Assembly: GCF_018619435.1 (NCBI RefSeq)
Contig: NZ_JAHFZF010000015.1
Coordinates: 39,022 to 103,021 of the forward strand
DNA from: Rhodoferax sp. U11-2br
GTDB taxonomy: Bacteria > Pseudomonadota > Gammaproteobacteria > Burkholderiales > Burkholderiaceae_C
Length of the DNA stretch: 64,000 bases
Reading direction: 5' to 3'
This document shows, piece after piece, positions 57,201-64,000 of this stretch. Below the pieces are notes generated by a model. That model searched no databases. It was not told the DNA's origin and saw only the letters and a program-made list of their open reading frames with translations. Numbering within the stretch: position 1 is the first letter of the stretch; every line of letters starts with the position of its first letter. The position numbers and the translations under genes were made by a program.

Positions 57201-58338
57201 GGTCGTACAGGTCCTGGAACTCCTGCGTACGCAATGCCACTTTGGACTCCAGCTCCTGGTTCAGTCGCTTGAGGTCTTCCTGGGCAGCGATCAGTCGGTC
57301 GTGCATCCGCTTGCGTTCAGTGATGTCATGGCCCAGGCCCAGCACCCCGATGACCTGGCCCTGAGCATTGCGCACCGGGGTTTTTGTGGTTTCCAGCAAC
57401 TCCCGGTGACCGTCAGAGGCAAAAGTGACCCATTCTTCGTTGGTACAGGGAATCCCTTTTTGCATCGCCAGCTGGTCGTTTTTGCGAAAAAAGTCGGCCA
57501 GCTCCTTGTCCACAAAGTCGTAATCTGTCTTGCCAACAATGTCCGCCTCGGCTGCGCCAAAAAGCTGCTCAAAGCGCGAGTTGCAGGACAGGTAGGCACC
57601 TTCTGTGCCTTTGAGCCAGACCAAGTCAGGAATCGCCTGGAAAAGCGCACGCATCTGTAGCTCGCTGGTGATCAGCCGATGCTCCGCCTGTTTGCGCTCG
57701 GTGATGTCGCGTGAGATGCCAAACAACCCCCGTACCTGGCCATCGGCCTCGCGCAGCGGACCTTTGGTCACCAGGAAAGTCCTCTCACCCATGGTGGTTG
57801 CGACGGTTTCCTCGAAGCTGATGACCCGGTCTTCTGACATCACCCGCTGGTCGTTGGCGCGGATCATGGCGGCCTGTTTCGGGAACAAAGCCGCGTCGTC
57901 TTTGCCCAGTGCCTTGTCGGTGGTTTGGCCAAGCAAACGCGCTGTTTCCTGGTTGAACAGCAGGTAGCGTCCTTCGGTATCTTTGGCATAAATGGCGTCC
58001 GAGGAGCTTTCGACGATGTTGTCCAGCAGACGCCGAATGGCTGCACGGTCTTTTTGAACCGTCAACTCGCGATCAGAGATATCTTGCGCCCGACTCTGCA
58101 TTCTTCGGATCAATCCGTATAGCATCAGGCTGGTGACCGCCACAAACAACCACCCCTTGGCAATGCTGATGCGACTGATCAGCACCGGGTCATTGACCAG
58201 CCAACTCACCAGATTGTCGGACGCGAGTATCCAGAAGCTGGCAAACGCCGCGTAAATCAGGATGATCCGCTTGGCGGCGGTGGCGGAGTAACTGGTGTTC
58301 TCCACGTGCGCAGGCAATGGGGTGGCAGGCTTTGACAT
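54274..58338 (-). CDS. Hybrid histidine kinase with PAS, two receivers and HPt
   Basis: From ATG 58338 the protein has 1354 residues. In order: two transmembrane helices (about 20-90), four PAS modules (about 115-580), a HisKA domain with ANVSHELRTPMNAILGL (His644), an ATPase domain (GGTGLGLTISRRLVEAMGGE), receiver 1 (LSVVIADDNAIARAAL), receiver 2 (LRILVVDDSDINREVAQRIF) and an HPt domain (AALLHKLKGAAANMALL). The phosphorelay probably ends on the HD-GYP regulator encoded by the overlapping downstream gene. A 34-codon upstream extension to 58440 is open but unlike any signal. The signal sensed by the PAS array is unknown. Confidence 0.88.
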   Translation of the reverse strand: MSKPATPLPAHVENTSYSATAAKRIILIYAAFASFWILASDNLVSWLVNDPVLISRISIAKGWLFVAVTSLMLYGLIRRMQSRAQDISDRELTVQKDRAAIRRLLDNIVESSSDAIYAKDTEGRYLLFNQETARLLGQTTDKALGKDDAALFPKQAAMIRANDQRVMSEDRVISFEETVATTMGERTFLVTKGPLREADGQVRGLFGISRDITERKQAEHRLITSELQMRALFQAIPDLVWLKGTEGAYLSCNSRFEQLFGAAEADIVGKTDYDFVDKELADFFRKNDQLAMQKGIPCTNEEWVTFASDGHRELLETTKTPVRNAQGQVIGVLGLGHDITERKRMHDRLIAAQEDLKRLNQELESKVALRTQEFQDLYDHAPCGYHSLSPEGLILRANQAELNMLGYTSDEYIGHPIAEFMTPESTRVLKVQLPQVLQQGYIRNLQVDFVCKDGSTRPFLVDANLVRDASGAPLFTRSTMVDNTERKAQTNQIETLNNLLQEVVETLPYGVVVLDETRQVRLKNSRVSRLLDYPADFFEPGQVSFSEMIAFNHARGDYADRPFNEVLTFFTQAMITQQTIKFERRQANGVFLEVCGVPMSNGWTLLTYTDISAHKQAQQTLDKAMHAAEAATVAKSAFIANVSHELRTPMNAILGLSYLLEKMMSLPGDASDLVRKIRQSSTSLMGMLNDVLDFSKIESGKLNLQSAPFRLGDILNNLAGIMSTNARDKDLEVIIAPTPIGTSQLIGDSLRLEQVLINLTGNAIKFTAQGHVALNIIKLHETSDSISLRFAVSDSGIGIAPEQQQEIFAEFSQADGSISRQFGGTGLGLTISRRLVEAMGGELKVTSVLGRGSEFWFVLTFQRIEDALAATPDMAHLSVVIADDNAIARAALHTIADGLGWRASVFESGDEVIDHLNSRPPLKGAPEVLLLDFKMPGKDGLETARAIREGQSGQVDPIVILVTAYANDELLGHPQAHLADAILSKPVTPSTLYDAVTRAMRVRRGAETQAPAHNQSRLAGLRILVVDDSDINREVAQRIFVSEGALVSLANNGQEAMDWLQNHDHAVDLVLMDVQMPVLNGYEATRQIRRIPALSELPIVALTAGAFRDQQELAHEAGMTSFISKPFDVDTAVALIVKLTGHVVTPAAQATTDARPSPDVSPEELPGIALSRGLEIWRDIATYQRFLRLFASKYADVVAQLASLDNTQGAALLHKLKGAAANMALLDVATSAAELEAAVRVGASRSDGLTKLQAAMDSVLVSIALFAPDEVGFAARDVRPEDAGAIDALITKLQQAWHSDSAKEVRQTLTELGTLVPSSRLAQIQAALDNYDFRVGETATLELRTQLAALRQET

Positions 58339-58623
58339 GAGCAATTGTCTGGACGACCTCTCCGAACTCCATGTGTCACCTGATGCTACACCACACGCTG
58401 GCGCACTCAAAGCTGATGCGATGGCCGTGCAAGAGACCATGGCTGAACTGTGGGTTTCATGTCAACTGATGGGGTCAACTTCGCCTGTAGAGCGCCTCCG
58501 GCTGCGTTTGATCAACTCCGAACGGAAATCTGCCGGCATTGTGATCACATGGTTATGAGAGAGACTCTGAAATGGACGAGAATGGCTCTTTGATTTTGGA
58601 TATGCCTGTTTTGAGTGTCTCTC
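58339..58623. other. Divergent intergenic region between hybrid kinase and cheY
   Basis: This 285-base stretch is the longest gap in the window and should hold the promoters of both genes. The half nearer cheY is AT-richer than the coding flanks. No clear hexamer pair, repeat or small gene could be recognised. Confidence 0.4.
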
Positions 58624-59010
58624 ATGAGTTCTGACCTTCGATTTTTGATAGTAGATGACTTTTCTACCATGCGTCGCATCATCCGCAACCTGCTCAAGGA
58701 GAGCGGTTTTGCCAACGCAGATGAGGCCGAAGACGGAGCGGTGGCCTGGCGCATGCTCCAGAACAGTCACTTTGACTTTGTGGTGAGCGATATCAACATG
58801 CCCAACATGAATGGCTTTCAGTTGCTGGCCGAGATCAAGAAAGACGACAAGCTCAAACACATCCCCTTTTTGATGGTGACGGCCGAAGCCAGAAAAGAAG
58901 ACATTGTTCTGGCCGCCCAGCAGGGTGCAGCCGGCTACATTGTCAAACCCTTCACCAAGGCGGTTCTTGAGGAAAAGGTGCTGAACATCCTCAAGCGCCT
59001 AGGTTTGTAA
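58624..59010 (+). CDS. cheY: CheY-like single-domain response regulator
   Basis: The 128-residue protein is a receiver domain alone. Key residues are in [34 protein letters not shown] (phosphoacceptor), [11 protein letters not shown] and [14 protein letters not shown]. It is strikingly close to chemotaxis CheY, including the FSTMRRI helix that contacts FliM in other species. It stands alone, divergent from the hybrid kinase gene, with no other che gene in this stretch; a chemoreceptor tail lies at the right edge. The ATG at 58624 is preferred over a GTG nine bases upstream. Confidence 0.88.
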   Translation: MSSDLRFLIVDDFSTMRRIIRNLLKESGFANADEAEDGAVAWRMLQNSHFDFVVSDINMPNMNGFQLLAEIKKDDKLKHIPFLMVTAEARKEDIVLAAQQGAAGYIVKPFTKAVLEEKVLNILKRLGL

Positions 59011-59026
59011 GCAGCGCTCTTTTTTA
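58994..59026 (+). terminator. Possible terminator at the end of cheY
   Basis: AGCGC at 58994 can pair with GCGCT at 59014, and CTTTTTT follows. The stem overlaps the last codons of cheY and sits between two convergent genes. Confidence 0.35.
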
Positions 59027-60433
59027 ACGTGCCTGGCGGCCCACCGCCAGCGCAACCAGAACCAGACCCACCGCCACGGCAAACGTAGCGTGTAAGCCGG
59101 CTGCAATCTGCTCCGGGCGGGCTGTTGTGATCTCGGTCACGCCTGACCCGGCCACAAACACTGCCCCCATCACCGAAGCACCGGTGATCAGCCCCAGGTT
59201 TCGCGACAGGCCCAGCAGGCCGGACACCACACCCCGCCGCTCGGCTGGCACATCACGCATCACCGCGGTGTTGTTGGCCGCCTGAAACAGCGCATAACCG
59301 GCAGTGACCACCACCAGCGGCAAGACGTAGCCCGCGACACCCCAAGCCATGGGCTGCAGCGCCAGCAGGGTCGAACCCACCAACATGGTGGCCAGCCCGC
59401 ACAGGCCCATGGTGTGAGCGCCCAAGCGGTCCACAAACCGACCCGCCGGCACACCCGTCAACGCCGCCACCACCGGTCCGGCCGACATCACCAGGCCCAC
59501 ATGGGCCGCTTCCAGCTGCAGTGCAGCTGACAGGTAAAACGGACCCACCACCAGCGTGGCCATCACCACAGTGGTCACCAGGGTACTTGTCACAAAGCCG
59601 ATACCCGGTACCGGCTTGCTGACCATGGCCCACTGGATCAAAGGGGAGCGCGCCCGGTTTTCCACCCACACAAACACCCCCGCCCCCAACACAGCCGTCA
59701 ACAACAACGCCGCGTTGAACCAACCAAAATTGCCGCGCCCCAGCGTCATGGCCAGCGCATAGACCACCAGTGTCAGCGCCAGCAGCAGCGTGCCTGGTCC
59801 ATCAAAACTGGCCCAAGCCGTTTTTGGCCCTGGGTGATCCATGGGCAGATAACGCCACACCAGAAGAAAAGTCAGAGCGCCAAGCGGCACATTCACCCAG
59901 AAGATGGCCTGCCAACCCCAACTGCCAATCAGCACACCACCCAGCGTGGGCCCCAGCGTCGTGCCCACCGCCGACATGGTGCCCAGCAAGCCCATGGCGC
60001 TGCCCGTCTTTTCTTTGGGCACGGCTTCACCTACCAGCGCCATGGTCAGCGCCATCAACATCGCCGCACCCAGGCCCTGCAGTGCTCGCGCGGCGATCAG
60101 CAGCCAGAGTGTGGGGGCGGCAGCGCACAAGCTTGAGGCCACACTGAATAGCCCGATACCTGCCAGCAAGAGCCGCCTGCGGCCCATGATGTCACCCAGC
60201 CGACCGGCACCCACAATCAGGCTGGTGATGGCCAGCAGGTAGGCCAGTACCACCCACTGCACTGCCTGAAACGACACATCAAACACCTGCGCCAAAGTCG
60301 GCAGCGCCACGTTGGTGATGCTGGTGCCCAGTGAGGACAACAACATGGCCATCGATAGGCTCAGCAGCACCCACGTTGCTGCAGGCTTTATCTGCACTGC
60401 GCCATCGGTCTGTGTTGGAGGTTTGGAAATCAT
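59024..60433 (-). CDS. MFS drug exporter, DHA2 (EmrB/QacA) type
   Basis: The 469-residue protein has 14 predicted helices and the DHA2 signatures TSITNVALPTLAQVFDVS, QWVVLAYLLAITSLIVGAGR with LGDIMGRRRLLLAGI (motif A) and TMSAVGTTLGPTLGGVLIG (motif C of antiporters). Such proteins export drugs or other small molecules using the proton gradient. The divergent LysR-type gene is probably its regulator. The substrate cannot be deduced. Confidence 0.85.
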   Translation of the reverse strand: MISKPPTQTDGAVQIKPAATWVLLSLSMAMLLSSLGTSITNVALPTLAQVFDVSFQAVQWVVLAYLLAITSLIVGAGRLGDIMGRRRLLLAGIGLFSVASSLCAAAPTLWLLIAARALQGLGAAMLMALTMALVGEAVPKEKTGSAMGLLGTMSAVGTTLGPTLGGVLIGSWGWQAIFWVNVPLGALTFLLVWRYLPMDHPGPKTAWASFDGPGTLLLALTLVVYALAMTLGRGNFGWFNAALLLTAVLGAGVFVWVENRARSPLIQWAMVSKPVPGIGFVTSTLVTTVVMATLVVGPFYLSAALQLEAAHVGLVMSAGPVVAALTGVPAGRFVDRLGAHTMGLCGLATMLVGSTLLALQPMAWGVAGYVLPLVVVTAGYALFQAANNTAVMRDVPAERRGVVSGLLGLSRNLGLITGASVMGAVFVAGSGVTEITTARPEQIAAGLHATFAVAVGLVLVALAVGRQAR

Positions 60434-60555
60434 GTTGAGCTCTGTCCTGAAGGGTTGATGTCTGGATCGTAGGGACGGCAGTGCCAGAGCGGAAGGCGCT
60501 ACATTTGCACTGTGTGATTGCGTCTGACGCCAGTTCTCAGCGCCCAGCCCACCCC

Positions 60556-61473
60556 ATGTCTACCCCTGATCTGAACCAACTTGTCACGCTGGACGTGTTG
60601 CTTGCCGAAGGCAATGTGACGCGTGCCGCGCAACGGCTGCACCTGAGCCCGTCTGCCATGAGCCGCGCCTTGGCGCGCCTGCGTGAGACCCTGGGCGACC
60701 CGCTGCTGGTACGGGCCGGGCGCGGCCTGGTGCCCACCCCCCGCGCGCTGCAGCTGCGTGCGCAGGTGAGCCAACTGGTGCAGGACGCGCAGGCGGTGTT
60801 GCGCCCCGCCGAGTTGCTTGACCTGTCACAGCTGGTGCGCATCTTCACCCTGCGTGTCAGCGACGGTTTCACCGAAAATTTTGGCCCCAGCCTGATTACC
60901 CGCATCAGCCAGGAAGCGCCCGGTGTGCGGCTACGTTTTGTGCCCAAGCTCGACAAACACAGCTCCGCCTTGCGCGACGGCAGTGTGGATCTGGAAACCG
61001 GTGTGGTGGGCGACGACACTGGCCCGGAGGTCCGCACCCGTGTGTTGTTCCATGACCGATTTGTGGGTGTGGTGCGCCTGGGCCATGCGTTGTGCCAGGG
61101 TGAGATCACACCTGCCCGTTATGCGGCAGGCCAACATGTGCTGGTGTCGCGCCGGGGCCTCGACAAGGGTCTGATGGACGAGGCCTTGTCAGCGCTGGGG
61201 CTGGAGCGGGTGATTGGCGCCTATGTCGGCGGCTTTTCAGCCGCGCTGGCCATCACGCGCGCCACCGACCTGATCACCACCGTGCCCGAGCGCCACACCG
61301 GCAAGTTGCGCGCGGATATGTTCAGTTTTGCTCTGCCGGTGCCCGCCCCAGAGATCACCGTGTCCATGCTCTGGCACCCGCGTATGGATGGTGATGCTGC
61401 GCACCGCTGGTTGCGGGGGTGTGTGTTGGAGGTGTGTGGGGTGGCGCCCGTTGATTTGGTGAGACCGGCGTAA
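60556..61473 (+). CDS. LysR-family transcriptional regulator
   Basis: From ATG 60556 the protein has 305 residues. The N-terminal helix-turn-helix is LLAEGNVTRAAQRLHLSPSAMSRALARLRE, followed by DPLLVRAGRGLVPTP, the NodD-like subgroup pattern. A C-terminal effector-binding domain follows. An upstream in-frame GTG (60481) would add 25 residues unlike the family. It is divergent from the MFS exporter with about 120 bases between them, where the promoters and operator should lie. Confidence 0.85.
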   Translation: MSTPDLNQLVTLDVLLAEGNVTRAAQRLHLSPSAMSRALARLRETLGDPLLVRAGRGLVPTPRALQLRAQVSQLVQDAQAVLRPAELLDLSQLVRIFTLRVSDGFTENFGPSLITRISQEAPGVRLRFVPKLDKHSSALRDGSVDLETGVVGDDTGPEVRTRVLFHDRFVGVVRLGHALCQGEITPARYAAGQHVLVSRRGLDKGLMDEALSALGLERVIGAYVGGFSAALAITRATDLITTVPERHTGKLRADMFSFALPVPAPEITVSMLWHPRMDGDAAHRWLRGCVLEVCGVAPVDLVRPA

Positions 61474-61515
61474 ATAGTTTGTTGTGGCAGTTGCAGCCAA
61501 TGAGCAACATCACCC

Positions 61516-61534
61516 GTTTGGGGGATACCCAAAC
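61516..61534 (+). other. Hairpin downstream of the LysR-type gene
   Basis: A perfect 7-base stem GTTTGGG/CCCAAAC has a 5-base loop. No T-run follows, so it may be a weak terminator or an unrelated structure. Confidence 0.3.
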
Positions 61535-61601
61535 TATGTTGTGTCATTGAGAATAGGTCATCAAGTGATACGAGCCATTTCCTGGAAGTGTGCCGTTTGT
61601 T

Positions 61602-61651
61602 GCTACGTTTAGCAGAGCTATTTGTTCATATTGGATAAGGGCTTAGGGCAC
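61602..61651 (+). repeat. Interspersed repeat copy upstream of the archaemetzincin-like gene
   Basis: GCTACGTTTAGCAGAGCTAT continues to GGATAAGGGCTTAGGGCAC, a good match. It ends nine bases before the start codon, so it occupies the place of a promoter proximal region or 5' leader. Confidence 0.55.
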
Positions 61652-61659
61652 TTTTGTCG

Positions 61660-62373
61660 ATGAACTTCCCCAAACTGTTTTCTTCACCGAACCTAGCACG
61701 CATCGCTGTTCGGTTGTTACTTGCGATCCTGACAATACTCGTTATCCGCGCGTGCCTGCCAGAGCGGACGGCTCTTGGTGGCGATGCTCTGGTGGGAACC
61801 AACCGCCACTTGATCATCGTTCCGACCGATGGTCTGCCTTCACTTTTTTTGGACGCTCTTCGAGCTAGGTTGGCAGAACAGCACAAGTTCGAGGTGTTGA
61901 CCACGGTGCAAATGGCGCTACCGACTGACACCGAGATCGGAAGCACCGGCCAGCATGACATCGAAAAGATTGGAAGGGCGGGGTGGGACGTTTGCCGCAG
62001 CAATTCGACCAGCGATGAGTACTGCGTCGTCCTAACCAACCGAGACATCAACGTCAAGAACTCTGGGCTCCGATACCTCTTTTCCGAGCACCGAAAAGGG
62101 ATCTCGGTGGTGTCCACTGCGCGATTGAGTGACGCCAACTTTGGTGCCCGACTCAACCTGATTTCGACGCCGATCATTGCCGAAAGAATCATTTCCCGAA
62201 CAACCAAGCTGATCAATAAGGGCGTGGGCCTTGGCTACTATGGATACGCGCTGTCCACAAACAGAAACAGCGTCATGTTTGCACCCGTGATGAGCCTCTC
62301 GGACCTGGATTCCGTTGGCGATTGGTACCAAGCTGATGAGGTAAGGCGAGACAACTTTGGCGGCTCCTTCTAG
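61660..62373 (+). CDS. Archaemetzincin-like membrane protein without the zinc motif
   Basis: From ATG 61660 the protein has 237 residues with one N-terminal helix (VRLLLAILTILVIRACL). The rest follows the order of archaemetzincin-type proteins: LIIVPTDGLPSLFLDALRAR, CVVLTNRDINVKNSGLRYLF, then GISVVSTARLSD, then TTKLINKGVGLGYYG and SVMFAPVMSLSDLDSV. The zinc signature HExxHxxGxxH is absent; TTKLINKGVGL sits in its place. So it is probably not an active metallopeptidase of the known kind. Its base composition is visibly lower in GC than its neighbours, which hints at transfer. Function unknown. Confidence 0.5.
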   Translation: MNFPKLFSSPNLARIAVRLLLAILTILVIRACLPERTALGGDALVGTNRHLIIVPTDGLPSLFLDALRARLAEQHKFEVLTTVQMALPTDTEIGSTGQHDIEKIGRAGWDVCRSNSTSDEYCVVLTNRDINVKNSGLRYLFSEHRKGISVVSTARLSDANFGARLNLISTPIIAERIISRTTKLINKGVGLGYYGYALSTNRNSVMFAPVMSLSDLDSVGDWYQADEVRRDNFGGSF

Positions 62374-62568
62374 GTATACAAGCCGATGGTTTGTGACTGT
62401 GACGTCTGTTGTCTGGAGGTTCAAAGGACAGTTTGGGGTTCTCAGAATTCCCCCTGATTGCGCTGCTGACCTGGCTCCGCCCATTGCCCTGAAACATACC
62501 AAGCGCACAATCCCACCCATGCACCAGCACCTGTTTCCCAGGGCGTTGTTAGGCAAGGGATTCGCACC

Positions 62569-63672
62569 ATGTTCACACGCAGACACTTCACCACCTCAGC
62601 CCTCCTGGGCAGCTCACTGGCCCTCGCAGGTTGTTCATCAGAACTCGCAGACAACAGTTATGAGTCGGTGGCCGACCAGACCTGGCGGCTGGGTGCGCTG
62701 ACCGGGTTCAACGGCGCCGCGCTGGGGCGGGAGCTGGTGCGTTACGCCACGTTGGCGCCGTCCAGCCACAACACGCAGTGCTGGAAGTTTGCGCTGGACA
62801 GCAGCGGTCAGGCCATCAGCATCTTGCCTGACAGGACGCGCTTGTGTCCTGTGGTGGACCCGGACTTGCACCATGTGTTTGTGTCGCTGGGTTGCGCGGC
62901 CGAGAACCTGGCCCAGGCCGTACTGGCCCATGGGCTCCAGGGCGAGGTGGTGTTTGATCCCGTCACCGACGCGCTGCGCGTGTCGCTCAGCCCCACGGCG
63001 GCACAGGCCACCGATGTGTTCAAGGCCATCCCGCTGCGCCAATGCACCCGGGGTGACTATGACGGCCAGCCGCTCAGCACGGCCGAGCTGGCGTTGCTGC
63101 AGCGTGCGGGCAGCTCAAGCACTGTGCAACTGCTGTTGTTGACCGAGCCCGCAGCGATGGCGCAGGTGCTTGATCTCACTCTGCAGGGCAACACGGCCCA
63201 GCTGGCAGACCCTGCATTTGTCACCGAACTCAAGACCTGGCTGCGTTTTAACGGCGCGGACGCGGCGCGCACGCGCGACGGCCTGTACAGCGCGGCGTCG
63301 GGCAACCCGAGTGTGCCGGCTTGGCTGGGTGACAAGCTATTTGACTGGGTGGTCACCCCAAAAAGTGAGAACGACAAGCTGGCGCGGCAGGTGCGCGGTT
63401 CGGCGGGGATCGCGGTGTTTGTGGGCCAAGCCGCTGACAAGGCGCATTGGGTGGAGGTGGGGCGTTGTTATGAGCGTTTTGCACTGCAGGCCACTGCGCT
63501 GGGCATCCGCAACGCGATGTTGAATCAGCCGGTGGAGGTGGCGGCATTGCGCCCGCAGTTGGCAAGTCTCCTGGGGCTGGGGGGCCAGCGCCCGGATCTG
63601 GTGGTGCGGTTCGGGCGCGGCCCAAGCCTGCCCAGGTCTTTGCGCCGCACGGTGGAGGCGGTACTGGTCTGA
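62569..63672 (+). CDS. Nitroreductase-fold (Acg-like) protein with Tat-type lipoprotein signal
   Basis: The 367-residue protein begins MFTRRHFTTSALLGSSLALA with a twin-arginine motif (TRRHF) and a lipobox LALAGC, Cys22 being the lipid-bearing residue. The mature part has LVRYATLAPSSHNTQCWKF, the flavin-binding pattern of Acg-type nitroreductase-like proteins, plus RQCTRGDYDGQPLS and VGRCYERFALQATALGI. Export by Tat would fit a protein that binds FMN before secretion. Catalytic activity is not certain, since Acg proteins may instead sequester flavin. It stands alone between a 195-base gap and a repeat copy. Confidence 0.75.
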   Translation: MFTRRHFTTSALLGSSLALAGCSSELADNSYESVADQTWRLGALTGFNGAALGRELVRYATLAPSSHNTQCWKFALDSSGQAISILPDRTRLCPVVDPDLHHVFVSLGCAAENLAQAVLAHGLQGEVVFDPVTDALRVSLSPTAAQATDVFKAIPLRQCTRGDYDGQPLSTAELALLQRAGSSSTVQLLLLTEPAAMAQVLDLTLQGNTAQLADPAFVTELKTWLRFNGADAARTRDGLYSAASGNPSVPAWLGDKLFDWVVTPKSENDKLARQVRGSAGIAVFVGQAADKAHWVEVGRCYERFALQATALGIRNAMLNQPVEVAALRPQLASLLGLGGQRPDLVVRFGRGPSLPRSLRRTVEAVLV

Positions 63673-63689
63673 AGAGTGGGTGTTGGCCA

Positions 63690-63740
63690 CTAGCTTTTAA
63701 GTAGCTACCAGCCCTTTATCAATAAGGGCTGGAGGCCAAT
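63690..63740 (+). repeat. Interspersed repeat copy after the nitroreductase-like gene
   Basis: TAGCTTTTAAGTAGCTACCA is followed by GCCCTTTATCAATAAGGGC and GGAGGCC. The inner AGCCCTT/AAGGGCT can form a 7-base stem, so this copy may also act as a weak terminator. Confidence 0.65.
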
Positions 63741-63790
63741 TTCTCTGAAAATTGCACGTGCAGCGCACCAGGGCAGATGTCTGCGCTGGT

Positions 63791-63809
63791 GCGGCTGAGG
63801 CTCAGCCGC
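63791..63809 (-). terminator. Hairpin downstream of the chemoreceptor gene
   Basis: GCGGCTGAG and CTCAGCCGC form a perfect 9-base inverted repeat six bases after the chemoreceptor stop. No T-run follows on the minus strand, so termination here is only possible. Confidence 0.35.
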
Positions 63810-63814
63810 CCGGC

Positions 63815-64000
63815 TTAGAAGCTCTCCCACTCCTGAGAACCACCCGCTTTGTTGTCGCTGTCATGGGTCAAGGCGGCTGCTTGGGGCGCTGCCTTGGTGG
63901 CGGCTTGTCGGCTGCTGGCGAGTTGCTTGGGGGGGGTGGGACTGACCGGGCTGGCCAGACTGGGTGTTGGCGTGGGTGTTGCGCACCCACTGTCTTGCCC
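63815..64000 (-). CDS. Methyl-accepting chemotaxis protein, C-terminal tail only
   Basis: The minus strand is open from the window edge to a TAA at 63815-63817. The readable 61 residues are a proline/alanine/glutamine-rich linker ending in SDNKAGGSQEWESF. The last five residues EWESF match the CheR/CheB-binding pentapeptide (such as NWETF) found at the end of many chemoreceptors, and the flexible linker before it is also typical. The signalling domain lies outside the window. Confidence 0.6.
   Translation of the reverse strand, partial: GQDSGCATPTPTPSLASPVSPTPPKQLASSRQAATKAAPQAAALTHDSDNKAGGSQEWESF

Overview
The window looks like a chromosomal segment of a high-GC betaproteobacterium of the order Burkholderiales, most likely Comamonadaceae (Rhodoferax- or Polaromonas-like). 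This is inferred from the gene neighbourhoods (ubiE-ubiJ-ubiB, gpmA-ctpA-moeB, rhodanese-grxC-secB-gpsA, nadC-nadA), from the protein sequences, and from many copies of a short interspersed repeat of a type I associate with that family. Genes are tightly packed and no intergenic gap exceeds about 285 bases. I saw no tRNA, rRNA, CRISPR array, insertion sequence or prophage.

Layout. 1-224: start of an ElyC/YdcF-like membrane protein (minus strand, cut by the window edge). 419-3969: a four-gene biotin-dependent, sodium-pumping decarboxylase (methylmalonyl-CoA type). 3990-12282, minus: penicillin-binding protein 1C and a giant alpha-2-macroglobulin. 12324-16316: an RskA-like membrane protein, argH, and the divergent AlgZ/AlgR-type two-component pair. 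16446-20352: ubiquinone genes ubiE, ubiJ and ubiB with a Tim44-like protein. 20407-25748: FmdB-like zinc ribbon, DUF502 protein, aspS, nudB, ybhP-like phosphodiesterase, clsB. 26557-29481: folE followed by a BLUF photoreceptor, a DUF429 protein, then a XenA-type old yellow enzyme divergent from an ArsR regulator with a strong palindrome between them. 29556-31185, minus: GGDEF cyclase and MinD/FlhG-like ATPase. 31262-34931: secreted nuclease, moeB, ctpA, gpmA. 35015-43280: rhodanese, grxC, secB, gpsA, nadC, nadA, DUF3297, panC, panB, nadB. 43301-44429, minus: scpA and a DUF3460 protein.

44562-51765 is the most unusual part: a six-gene operon resembling hydrogenase-4/complex I (HyfB, C, E, F, G and I homologues) in which the large subunit lacks all four nickel-iron cysteine ligands while the small subunit keeps the cysteines of its iron-sulfur cluster. 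No ferredoxin-like subunit is present. It resembles the 'Ehr' (energy-converting hydrogenase-related) complexes and is unlikely to be a hydrogenase.

Downstream are glutathione reductase, a hybrid histidine kinase with a response regulator/HD-GYP protein, an orphan CheY, an MFS exporter divergent from a LysR regulator, an archaemetzincin-like protein without the zinc motif, a Tat/lipoprotein nitroreductase-like protein, and the C-terminal tail of a chemoreceptor (minus strand, cut by the right edge).

About fourteen copies of a roughly 50-base repeat (core AAGGGCTAGAGGCC) are scattered through the window. At least half lie inside genes without breaking the reading frame, including the signal peptide region of PBP1C and the N-terminal part of HyfG.
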